This document shows positions 57,720 through 64,000 of a DNA stretch of 64,000 nucleotides, one piece after another. The stretch is taken from contig NZ_JAGGNR010000007.1 of NCBI RefSeq assembly GCF_018614975.1, positions 62,001-126,000 of the forward strand, given 5' to 3'. The DNA is from Paenibacillus polymyxa (lineage in GTDB: Bacteria; Bacillota; Bacilli; Paenibacillales; Paenibacillaceae). The notes below the pieces were generated by a model. That model made no database searches. It was not told the DNA's origin and was given only the letters and a program-made list of their open reading frames with translations. A program made the translations under genes and the position numbers. Position 1 is the first letter of the stretch; every line of letters begins with the position of its first letter.

Positions 57720-59954
57720 CTAGCGACGTACTTTTACGCGTTGCAATCGCAGGGCGTTTAGAACGACGGATACCGAACTCAAGGCCATCGCTGCGCCTGC
57801 AACCCATGGTGCTAACAGACCGATAGCTGCAATAGGAATGCCTAAGGTGTTGTAACCAAGTGCCCAGAACAAGTTTTGCTTAATGTTGCGCATGGTCTTA
57901 CGACTCATGTAGATAGCATCAGGAATACTGGATAGATCGCCGCGCATGAGTGTTACATCAGCCGCTTCCATCGCTACATCTGTCCCCGTACCAATCGCCA
58001 TACCAATATCTGCAGTTGCCAAAGCGGGTGCATCATTGATACCATCGCCAACCATGGCCACTTTTTTACCTTGTGATTGCAGTTTTTTCACTTCTTCCGC
58101 TTTTCCTTCAGGTAAGACCTCTGCACGAACGTGGTCAATACCTACTTGAGCAGCGATGGCTTTTGCCGTACGTTCATTGTCACCTGTAATCATAATGACC
58201 TGAATGCCCATTTCTTTCAGACGGCTCACTGCAGCTTTCGAAGTTTCTTTAATTGTGTCTGCCACAGCGACCATACCTGCATATTGACCATCAATGGCAA
58301 CCAGCATCGCAGTTTTGCCCGCTTCTTCCAAACGTGACATCGAATGATAAGCTGCTTTTGCATTGATATTATACTTTTCCATCAGTCGACGTGTACCCAC
58401 GAGTAGCTGTTTACCTTCAACCATTGCCTGGATTCCGAAACCCGGAAATGCTTCAAAGGATTGTGTTCCTGGTAATTCGATATTTCGTTCCTGGAAGCCT
58501 ATTACGATGGCTTCTGCAAGTGGATGCTCAGAATTTTTCTCTGCAGCTCCAACAAGTCTCAGGAATTCATTTTCATTGCCAAGAGCGACGACGTCAGTCA
58601 ATTCAGGTTTACCTTTTGTAACAGTACCGGTTTTATCCAGAAGGATCGCATCAATTTTATGCGTCTGCTCCAGATGTTCCCCACCTTTGAACAACACCCC
58701 TAGTTCAGCCGAACGACCAGACCCCGCCATAATGGATGTTGGGGTTGCAAGTCCAAGTGCACAAGGACATGCGATAACAAGAATCGCAATTGCTTTTTCT
58801 AACGAACCTGCAAAATCACCTGGTGTAACCCAGAAGTACCAAACCACGAAAGCAACTATTGCAATCCCTACAACGATCGGGACGAATATGCCCGAGATCA
58901 CATCGGCTACCCGCTGAATTGGTGCTTTTGATCCCTGAGCTTCTTCAACAACCTTAATAATTTGTGCAAGAGCGGTTTCTTTACCTACTTTGGTTGCTTT
59001 GATCCGAAGAATACCGTTTTTATTAATCGTAGCTCCAATCACAGCATCTCCGACTTTTTTCTCTACTGGAAGGCTTTCACCCGTAAGCATGGATTCATCT
59101 ACAGATGAGATCCCTTCCAGCACCTCTCCGTCTACAGGAACTTTATCTCCTGGGCGAATAATGACAACATCTCCTACAGTGACTTCATCCACTGGAATGG
59201 TAAGTTCTTTGCCATCCCGAACCACTAATGCCGTCTTCGCCTGCAGACTCATCAGTGATTTAATTGCCTCTGATGTTCGACCTTTCGCAAGTGATTCAAA
59301 CAATTTACCCATAAGAACCAATGTAATAAGGACCGCACTCGTTTCATAATAGAGGGATGGACCATGATGCATCCCGTCAGCCATACTTGACCATTGAATG
59401 GTCAAATACAAACTATAGAAGTAGGCTGCAGAGGTACCAAGTGATACCAACACATCCATGTTGGCACTCCCGTTTCGGAGAGCCTTATACGCACCCACAT
59501 AGAACTGTCTACCAATATAAAATTGTACTGGTGTAGCCAGAATTAGTTGGAACCACGGATTCATAAACAATTCCGGTACATAGATCCATGAAGTGAACGA
59601 GAAGTGACCTACCATAGTCCACAACAACGGCAAGGAAAGAATCGCCGAAATCAGTAATTTCCGTTTTTGATTACTCAGTTCTTTAGCACGATGGTCACTT
59701 GCACCACCACTGGAACCGTCTGCCTTCACGATCGCCGTATAACCAAGTTTTTTCACCTTATTTTTCATGTCTTCGATGGAAACTTCATCAGGGGAAAATT
59801 CAACTCGGGCCGTTTCCATAGCGAAGTTTACTGAAGCGTTAGTAACGCCAGGCAGCTTATTCAGGCCTTTTTCAATTTTGTTCGCACAAGCTGCACAGGT
59901 CATACCTGTAATTTGTATACTCGACTGTTTCATCTGAGCCGCTGCTGTTGCCAA
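57720..59954 (-). CDS. copA: P1B-type Cu(I)-exporting ATPase CopA
   Basis: The 744-aa copper efflux pump has one N-terminal heavy-metal domain (GMTCAAC, Cys20 and Cys23). Also present are the transmembrane copper motif CPC (396-398, [13 protein letters not shown]), the phosphorylation site DKTGT (Asp440), an HP motif in SEHPLAEA, and [10 protein letters not shown] near the C-terminus. Eight membrane helices are expected. Many homologues have two N-terminal metal domains, so this one is on the short side. The start is TTG, 9 nt after GAGGGGAG. It follows copZ by 29 nt in the same operon and should pump cytoplasmic Cu(I) out using ATP. Confidence 0.96.
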   Translation of the reverse strand: MATAAAQMKQSSIQITGMTCAACANKIEKGLNKLPGVTNASVNFAMETARVEFSPDEVSIEDMKNKVKKLGYTAIVKADGSSGGASDHRAKELSNQKRKLLISAILSLPLLWTMVGHFSFTSWIYVPELFMNPWFQLILATPVQFYIGRQFYVGAYKALRNGSANMDVLVSLGTSAAYFYSLYLTIQWSSMADGMHHGPSLYYETSAVLITLVLMGKLFESLAKGRTSEAIKSLMSLQAKTALVVRDGKELTIPVDEVTVGDVVIIRPGDKVPVDGEVLEGISSVDESMLTGESLPVEKKVGDAVIGATINKNGILRIKATKVGKETALAQIIKVVEEAQGSKAPIQRVADVISGIFVPIVVGIAIVAFVVWYFWVTPGDFAGSLEKAIAILVIACPCALGLATPTSIMAGSGRSAELGVLFKGGEHLEQTHKIDAILLDKTGTVTKGKPELTDVVALGNENEFLRLVGAAEKNSEHPLAEAIVIGFQERNIELPGTQSFEAFPGFGIQAMVEGKQLLVGTRRLMEKYNINAKAAYHSMSRLEEAGKTAMLVAIDGQYAGMVAVADTIKETSKAAVSRLKEMGIQVIMITGDNERTAKAIAAQVGIDHVRAEVLPEGKAEEVKKLQSQGKKVAMVGDGINDAPALATADIGMAIGTGTDVAMEAADVTLMRGDLSSIPDAIYMSRKTMRNIKQNLFWALGYNTLGIPIAAIGLLAPWVAGAAMALSSVSVVLNALRLQRVKVRR

Positions 59955-59983
59955 AATAACTCACTCCCCTCATCGTCCATTAC

Positions 59984-60184
59984 TTACGCTACTTCGTAGC
60001 CTTGCTCTTCAATAACTTCTTTAATTTGCTCCAAGGAGACTTGATTTTCATCATACGTCGCTTCAACCGAATCATCACTGAGGTTCACCTTGCCACTCAC
60101 TCCGATTTCTTTCAGAGCACCTTCGATGGAGTTTACACAATGTTGGCAGCTCATACCTTGTACATTCAAAACAATGTTTTTCAT
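59984..60184 (-). CDS. copZ: Copper chaperone CopZ
   Basis: A 66-aa heavy-metal-associated domain protein beginning MKNIVLNVQGMSCQHC, with Cys13 and Cys16 binding Cu(I), and ending EEQGYEVA. It delivers copper to CopA and passes Cu(I) to CsoR. It is the first gene of the copper operon, with an AAGGGA site before the ATG, and lies directly downstream of the CsoR-type operators. Confidence 0.95.
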   Translation of the reverse strand: MKNIVLNVQGMSCQHCVNSIEGALKEIGVSGKVNLSDDSVEATYDENQVSLEQIKEVIEEQGYEVA

Positions 60185-60290
60185 CTTATTTCGTCCCTTC
60201 TTGTGGGTGATTTTTTGGTTTAGTTTGACCTAAACAATGGGCTAAACTCTCGAGTCCAGTTTTTCAGGTCTCATCAAGCTCTTGTACAAT

Positions 60291-60319
60291 ACAATACCCC
60301 CCTACCCTATACTAGTCAA
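60291..60319 (-). promoter_or_regulatory. copZ-copA operon promoter overlapped by a CsoR operator
   Basis: On the minus strand TTGACT and TATTGT are separated by exactly 17 nt. The spacer contains TATAGGGTAGGGGGG, so a repressor bound there would block RNA polymerase. This fits copper-induced derepression by CsoR. Confidence 0.8.
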
Positions 60320-60346
60320 CATATTTTTATACCCCCACACCCTATA
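60294..60346 (-). promoter_or_regulatory. Two direct-repeat CsoR-type operators
   Basis: Two 18-bp sites, 60294-60311 and 60329-60346, share the minus-strand pattern TATAGGGTnnGGGGGTAT and differ only in the central two or three bases. Their starts are 35 bp apart, close to three and a half helical turns. The first overlaps the promoter spacer; the second lies just upstream of the -35 hexamer. Confidence 0.75.
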
Positions 60347-60419
60347 TGAACTATCTTTCTCGTTAGATCAACGAATTTATGGAGAGAAGAACCGATTATT
60401 TATACGCTGATTGGTAATC

Positions 60420-60441
60420 GGACCATGATCTTGTCCCTCGA
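60420..60441. repeat. 22-bp direct repeat, copy 1
   Basis: This short sequence, with core ACCATG(A/T)TCTTGTCCCTC, recurs in the same orientation at 63099-63120 with one mismatch. The two copies flank the RCC1 fragment and fbp. The second copy lies at the end of a decayed IS3-type orfA. Confidence 0.6.
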
Positions 60442-60457
60442 TATAAAATTCCTTTAT

Positions 60458-60634
60458 TTATTGTTGAATGTTACTCCATCCGCTTACATCACATTGTCCA
60501 TAATCATTATCACCCACAGCTGTTACTGTTCCGTCAGATTTAAGAGCAACGGTATGACGACGACCTGCCGCTATGGTATAGTTACGGAACCGTTTCGTCT
60601 CAAACACTGCATCCTTCCGTGGAATGTAGTCCAT
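60458..60634 (-). CDS. Short RCC1-repeat protein or fragment (58 aa)
   Basis: The small frame begins ATG behind a strong GGAGGGGAG site and encodes MDYIPRKDAVFETKRF, then TIAAGRRHTVALKSDGTV, then AVGDNDYGQCDVSGW. The middle and end match the RCC1/BLIP-II beta-propeller repeat (AAGxxHTVALKSDGTVxAxGDNxYGQ). One repeat cannot form a propeller, so this is likely a remnant or single-repeat relative of the multi-repeat proteins common in Paenibacillus. Neighbours give no functional hint. Confidence 0.65.
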   Translation of the reverse strand: MDYIPRKDAVFETKRFRNYTIAAGRRHTVALKSDGTVTAVGDNDYGQCDVSGWSNIQQ

Positions 60635-60725
60635 ATCTTTCTCCCCTCCACAAATTGAAAATCCGCCCGTAGTTCAACAGTAAGTCATAAATTTTGTTGT
60701 TAAATAGCACTGTAACAAAAGAAAG

Positions 60726-60769
60726 GCTCGCACAGACAGGGTCTTATTTCTTCCCTGCCCAATACGAGC
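60726..60769 (-). terminator. Rho-independent terminator of fbp
   Basis: About 60 nt after the fbp stop the transcript can pair GCUCG with CGAGC and, inside, GGCAGGG with CCCUGUC (one G-U pair), followed by a CUUUCUUUUG run. The stem has unpaired bases between its two parts. Confidence 0.7.
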
Positions 60770-60826
60770 GTCTACGTCATATTGCACTCAAACGGTTGAT
60801 CCGAATGTGTACTTTAAGCAATCGTT

Positions 60827-62758
60827 TCATTTCATGTAGCGATATTCTAGTAGATCCTTCAAGTTTGAGATTTTCCACAGCAGTTTCTCCCCGACATTGG
60901 TTTCCCTCACCAGTTTCCGCTCCAGTTCTTTGTCCACCAATCTTTTTAGAGATAACACGTCCGTTCCGTTACATAACACATCTTCTTTTGAGTTAAATTT
61001 CTGATGGGCGACGAGCTGCATACCAAAGGAATTGTACAACAAGGTATATCCGGCAATGCCCGTTGTGGATTGATAGGCTTTGGAGAAACCGCCGTCAATC
61101 ACGATCATTTTTCCGTTTGCTTTAACAGGGCTCTCTCCACGACTTTCTTTGACTGGCGTGTGACCGTTAATGACATGTCCATGATCTGGATTCAGATCAA
61201 ACTCCTGCAAGATTTTTCGACAGGTCTCTTCATTTTCACGTAAATGGTAGTAAGGATTCTTTCTCTCCTTATGTGCTTCTTTATCTTGGATAAAATACCG
61301 TTCAAAAGTGGTCATTTCTCTCTTTCCAAAGAGCGAGGAGCATTCCCCTGTCCAGATGTACCATACCATATCCGTCGCCAGATCTTCTGTCTCTTCCGGA
61401 TGCGCAAAGGCGTAACGTAAGTTTTCTTCAAAAACATCAAGCAATTGACGGCCCGCATATGTCTTGTCTTCAATCTGCATTTCTTCCATATTTCCTTCTT
61501 CATCCAAAGGAATACAGCCGTGGATTAACAAATTCCCGTTGTATTTTAAATAAAGGCTCCCCTTTTTCATGAGAAAATTCATATGTCTGGCCATCTTTTC
61601 GGAATGCTGAACGGAAAACAGCAACTTTTCCATCACCTGGCGTTCTTCCTCCAGTAATTGTTCAGGCTTCTGCGGATTTACGGTTGCAAAACAGGTGTTT
61701 TCGAGCAGGTACGTTTTACCGCAGATGTTGATTTCATTGTTGTCGTAATCAATCTGCTCCAGCAAAAGTCTTTCAGACATATTAAAGTATGGGCGTCTCT
61801 TGATAATCGGGCTTTCAAGTTTAAACTGAATCATGGCAATGGCTTGGTGAATTTTGGTGATCTGCAGAATTTCCTGCTCCGATACGTTATGGCCAGCCTG
61901 TAACTTAGGTCTGAAGGACGGATTGTCTTCGTAATATTTCTCCGCCAGGTTTAGCAGTGGGCGCAAATTGATTCCGTATACATCTTCAATGATGTCCAGA
62001 TTATCGTATCTGGCGCAGATCCGAATAATATTCGCAAGGCAGACCAGAGAACCTGCGTAGGCTCCGATCCAGAGGACATCATGATTCCCCCACTGTATGT
62101 CTACAGAATGGTAGTTGATCAGCGTATCCATAATTTTATCGGGGTACGGCCCCCGGTCATAAATATCTCCAACCACATGAAGGTGGTCAACCACCAGACG
62201 CTGTGTCGTATAAGCAAGGCCGATAATGAGATTGTCTGCCTGGCCCAAGGATATAACTTGCCGATATATTTCCTCGTAATAAGGATCCTTATTGTTGGTC
62301 GAATCCGTCTTGTATAGAAGCTCTTCTACAATATATACATATTGCTCCGGCAGAGCTTTACGCAATTTCGAGCGTGTATACTTGGAAGAGGCATAAGAAA
62401 TAAGCTTAAGCATGTGTTCAATCGTTAATCTATACCACTGGTTCAAAGCCTGTTTATTGCTAAGTTCCCCTATAACCAGCTGTATTTTTTCTTCCGGATA
62501 ATAAACCAGCGCCGCAAAATCATTGATTTCTTGATCCGTCCAAACCTCTCGGAACAATTCTTTGATTTTCTCTTTGACGGTACCCGAACCGTTTCTTAGT
62601 ACATGCTGAAAAGCCTGAAACTCCCCATGCAAATCACTGACAAAATGCTCGGTTCCCTTCGGGAGATTGGAGATCGCTTCAAGGTTGATGATCTCTGTTA
62701 TGATTTTTTCTTCCGTATCATATTTCTCGGCCAGTAGATCTAAAAATTGCTCATCCAA
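60827..62758 (-). CDS. fbp: Fructose-1,6-bisphosphatase, class III
   Basis: The 643-aa protein matches the Firmicutes class III FBPase along its whole length, including [50 protein letters not shown] and INGHTPVKE, the metal-binding calcineurin-like motifs. It hydrolyses fructose-1,6-bisphosphate to fructose-6-phosphate in gluconeogenesis. The first codon is TTG, 9 nt after AAGGGGGA. It is shorter than the B. subtilis enzyme at the N-terminus but all catalytic motifs are present. It appears monocistronic, with its own terminator downstream. Confidence 0.96.
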   Translation of the reverse strand: MDEQFLDLLAEKYDTEEKIITEIINLEAISNLPKGTEHFVSDLHGEFQAFQHVLRNGSGTVKEKIKELFREVWTDQEINDFAALVYYPEEKIQLVIGELSNKQALNQWYRLTIEHMLKLISYASSKYTRSKLRKALPEQYVYIVEELLYKTDSTNNKDPYYEEIYRQVISLGQADNLIIGLAYTTQRLVVDHLHVVGDIYDRGPYPDKIMDTLINYHSVDIQWGNHDVLWIGAYAGSLVCLANIIRICARYDNLDIIEDVYGINLRPLLNLAEKYYEDNPSFRPKLQAGHNVSEQEILQITKIHQAIAMIQFKLESPIIKRRPYFNMSERLLLEQIDYDNNEINICGKTYLLENTCFATVNPQKPEQLLEEERQVMEKLLFSVQHSEKMARHMNFLMKKGSLYLKYNGNLLIHGCIPLDEEGNMEEMQIEDKTYAGRQLLDVFEENLRYAFAHPEETEDLATDMVWYIWTGECSSLFGKREMTTFERYFIQDKEAHKERKNPYYHLRENEETCRKILQEFDLNPDHGHVINGHTPVKESRGESPVKANGKMIVIDGGFSKAYQSTTGIAGYTLLYNSFGMQLVAHQKFNSKEDVLCNGTDVLSLKRLVDKELERKLVRETNVGEKLLWKISNLKDLLEYRYMK

Positions 62759-63060
62759 AACAGATGTCCCCCTTCAAGGAAGTTATGTGGCATTGATTTT
62801 ATAGTGAATTTCCAAGGGAAATCCTGTTGAACTATAGCTAAGAAGAAAAACATTAGGTTAATTGGTAACTCTTCACCTGTATGGTTAACAATAAAAATAA
62901 AATTACTTATATGGTGATTATCAGCATTGCCTTCCCCCATCATACTCCAGTTCATCATATATGAACAAATTTCATTGAATGGATTCGAATGAACAATGTC
63001 TGTAGTTATTTTAGAAATAAGAATTGTGTTCAATCTGTTCAAATACGAGAACTTGTACCG
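62759..63060. other. Intergenic region upstream of fbp
   Basis: An AT-rich stretch that should contain the fbp promoter. A TATAAA near the fbp end has no convincing -35 hexamer at proper spacing. The open frame over 62740-63123 has no ribosome-binding site and no recognisable domain except a few transposase-like residues at its start, so I do not call it a gene. Confidence 0.5.
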
Positions 63061-63072
63061 ATAAAATAAAAA

Positions 63073-63091
63073 AGCCGCTATAATAGCGACT
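63073..63091 (-). terminator. Rho-independent terminator after the transposase remnant
   Basis: On the minus strand an 8-bp stem AGUCGCUA/UAGCGGCU with a 3-nt loop is followed by UUUUUAUUUUA, a classic intrinsic terminator. It isolates fbp from transcription coming from the right. Confidence 0.8.
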
Positions 63092-63098
63092 TTCAATG

Positions 63099-63120
63099 GG
63101 ACCATGTTCTTGTCCCTCGA
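63099..63120. repeat. 22-bp direct repeat, copy 2
   Basis: This is the partner of the copy at 60420-60441, in the same orientation with one substitution. On the minus strand it contains a GGGAC/GTCCC inverted repeat and directly follows the recognisable orfA remnant. Confidence 0.6.
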
Positions 63121-63121
63121 C

Positions 63122-63235
63122 ATATCCGGTTGCTCTAAGCAGTGTAATTCTCCATTTCGATACTGGTACCTCTGCCAGTCTCATTACTATGGCTTTCATC
63201 TTTAATTCCACCGGATAACTCACTCTGGTTGCCAT
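63122..63235 (-). pseudogene. Decayed IS3-family transposase orfA fragment
   Basis: From the ATG at 63235 the frame reads MATRVSYPVELKMKAIVMRL and AEVPV, the usual start of a Paenibacillus IS3-type OrfA helix-turn-helix protein. The family pattern then disappears, and reappears in another frame as YRNGELHCLEQP, which in intact proteins lies roughly 25-30 residues further on. An internal deletion plus a frameshift therefore inactivated it. No orfB or clear terminal inverted repeats remain. Confidence 0.75.
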
Positions 63236-63336
63236 TACAAACACACCTCCAAGATCATCTCCCTATCTTAAGACAAGGTTTCATTTTCTTGAAGGTATGT
63301 TTGATTAATACATATTCCTAATGATTATAACTGCAA

Positions 63337-64000
63337 TTAAGTAAGTACGGTCATTGCCTCTCTTGTGAATGGAACGAGATCATCGATACGTCCTTCTTGA
63401 ATTTTCTTAGCCCATTCAGGGTCGACTAGGAGAGCACGTCCTACAGCAACCAGATCAAACTCATCATTCTGAAGTCGTTGTACCAATCCATCGATACCGA
63501 CGTTACTTGCGCCTTTACCTTCTGTGAACAGACTTGTAAAGTCACCATCAAGACCAATCGATCCAACAGTGATTGTCGGTTTGCCAGTCAGTTTTTTGGT
63601 CCAACCAGCAAAATTCAGATCAGCCCCTTCGAATTCCGGCTCCCAGAAACGGCGTGTGGAACAGTGGAAGATATCGACTCCAGCTTGAACCAACGGTGCG
63701 AGAAGCTGCTCCAGTAATTCCGGTGTTTCAGCCAATTTAGCCTGATAATCATCTGTCTTCCACTGAGATAAACGCAGTACAATAGGGAATTCCGATCCTA
63801 CTACTTCACGGCAAGCCTCAATCACTTCAACTGCAAAACGTGTGCGAGCCATCATATCTCCACCGTAACGATCCGTACGAGAGTTGGTTTTCTCATACAG
63901 GAATTGGTCGATCAGATAGCCGTGTGCTCCATGGATTTCAACACCATCGAACCCAACGCGTTTCGCTTCTGAGGCTGCTTTTGCGAATTCCTGAACGATT
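63337..64000 (-). CDS. NADH:flavin oxidoreductase, old yellow enzyme family (N-terminus outside window)
   Basis: The visible C-terminal 220 residues belong to an FMN-binding TIM-barrel ene-reductase. They include GVEIHGAHGYLIDQFL, then TNSRTDRYGGD (substrate and FMN pocket), later KPTITVGSIGLDG and LVAVGRALLVDPEWAKK (FMN phosphate-binding end of the barrel). The frame is open to the right edge, so the start is missing. Such enzymes reduce activated C=C bonds with NAD(P)H. It is separated from fbp by the IS remnant and a terminator and appears to be housekeeping, not part of the polyketide cluster. Confidence 0.93.
   Translation of the reverse strand, partial: IVQEFAKAASEAKRVGFDGVEIHGAHGYLIDQFLYEKTNSRTDRYGGDMMARTRFAVEVIEACREVVGSEFPIVLRLSQWKTDDYQAKLAETPELLEQLLAPLVQAGVDIFHCSTRRFWEPEFEGADLNFAGWTKKLTGKPTITVGSIGLDGDFTSLFTEGKGASNVGIDGLVQRLQNDEFDLVAVGRALLVDPEWAKKIQEGRIDDLVPFTREAMTVLT

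Noticed and set aside
62740..63123. 127-aa open frame upstream of fbp
   Set aside because: No ribosome-binding site or recognisable domain, overlaps a clear terminator hairpin and starts within the transposase remnant; probably chance.
1..64000. CRISPR arrays, tRNA or rRNA genes
   Set aside because: No regularly spaced repeats and no tRNA- or rRNA-like sequences were seen.

Overview
The window looks like a chromosomal segment of a Paenibacillus-type Bacillales: low-to-moderate GC, TTG/GTG starts behind strong AAGGAGG sites, a Firmicutes class III fructose-1,6-bisphosphatase, a CsoR-controlled copper locus and a LoaP antiterminator next to a trans-AT polyketide cluster. Almost every gene lies on the minus strand, so transcription runs from right to left.

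Position 424-54455 is one long run of same-strand genes, probably a single ~54 kb operon encoding a trans-acyltransferase PKS. A sigma-A-like promoter (54621-54649) and a ~160-nt leader with a two-part hairpin (54489-54527) precede, in transcription order: a tandem acyltransferase/PfaD-type enoyl reductase, a FAD monooxygenase, five PKS proteins (1754, ~1961, 5871, ~3676 and ~2481 aa), an ICMT/YpbQ-like membrane methyltransferase and a cytochrome P450. A bidirectional hairpin terminator (360-399) closes the operon. The left edge cuts a loaP-like NusG-paralogue gene, which is a plausible processive antiterminator for so long an operon.

Read colinearly, the line has ten KS modules: M1 KS-(dead AT)-DH-KR//MT-ACP; M2 KS-DH-KR//MT-ACP-ER; M3 KS-DH-KR-ACP; M4 KS-DH-KR-MT-ACP; M5 KS-DH-KR//ACP; M6 KS-DH-KR-ACP(dead)-ACP; M7 KS-KR-ACP; M8 KS//DH-ACP-KR; M9 KS-ACP; M10 KS-ACP. 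There is no loading module and no thioesterase. The last two modules have no reductive domains, so they would leave a beta,delta-diketo thioester able to cyclise to a 4-hydroxy-2-pyrone. The ICMT-like enzyme resembles YpbQ/BpsB, which O-methylates alkylpyrones in Bacillus subtilis. My main hypothesis is a C-methylated polyene (methoxy)-alpha-pyrone released without a thioesterase and tailored by the FAD monooxygenase and the P450. I cannot match it to a named compound.

Position 54995-60346 is copper homeostasis: csoR, a divergent small ferredoxin, a terminator, then an operon of copZ, copA, a His-rich lipoprotein split by a frameshift at an A8 tract, a nitrite/sulfite reductase-like domain protein, a second CopZ and a glutaredoxin. 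Its promoter carries CsoR-type operators.

Position 60347-64000 holds a 58-aa RCC1-repeat fragment, fbp with its terminator, a decayed IS3-type orfA, and the 3' part of an old-yellow-enzyme-family oxidoreductase running off the right edge.
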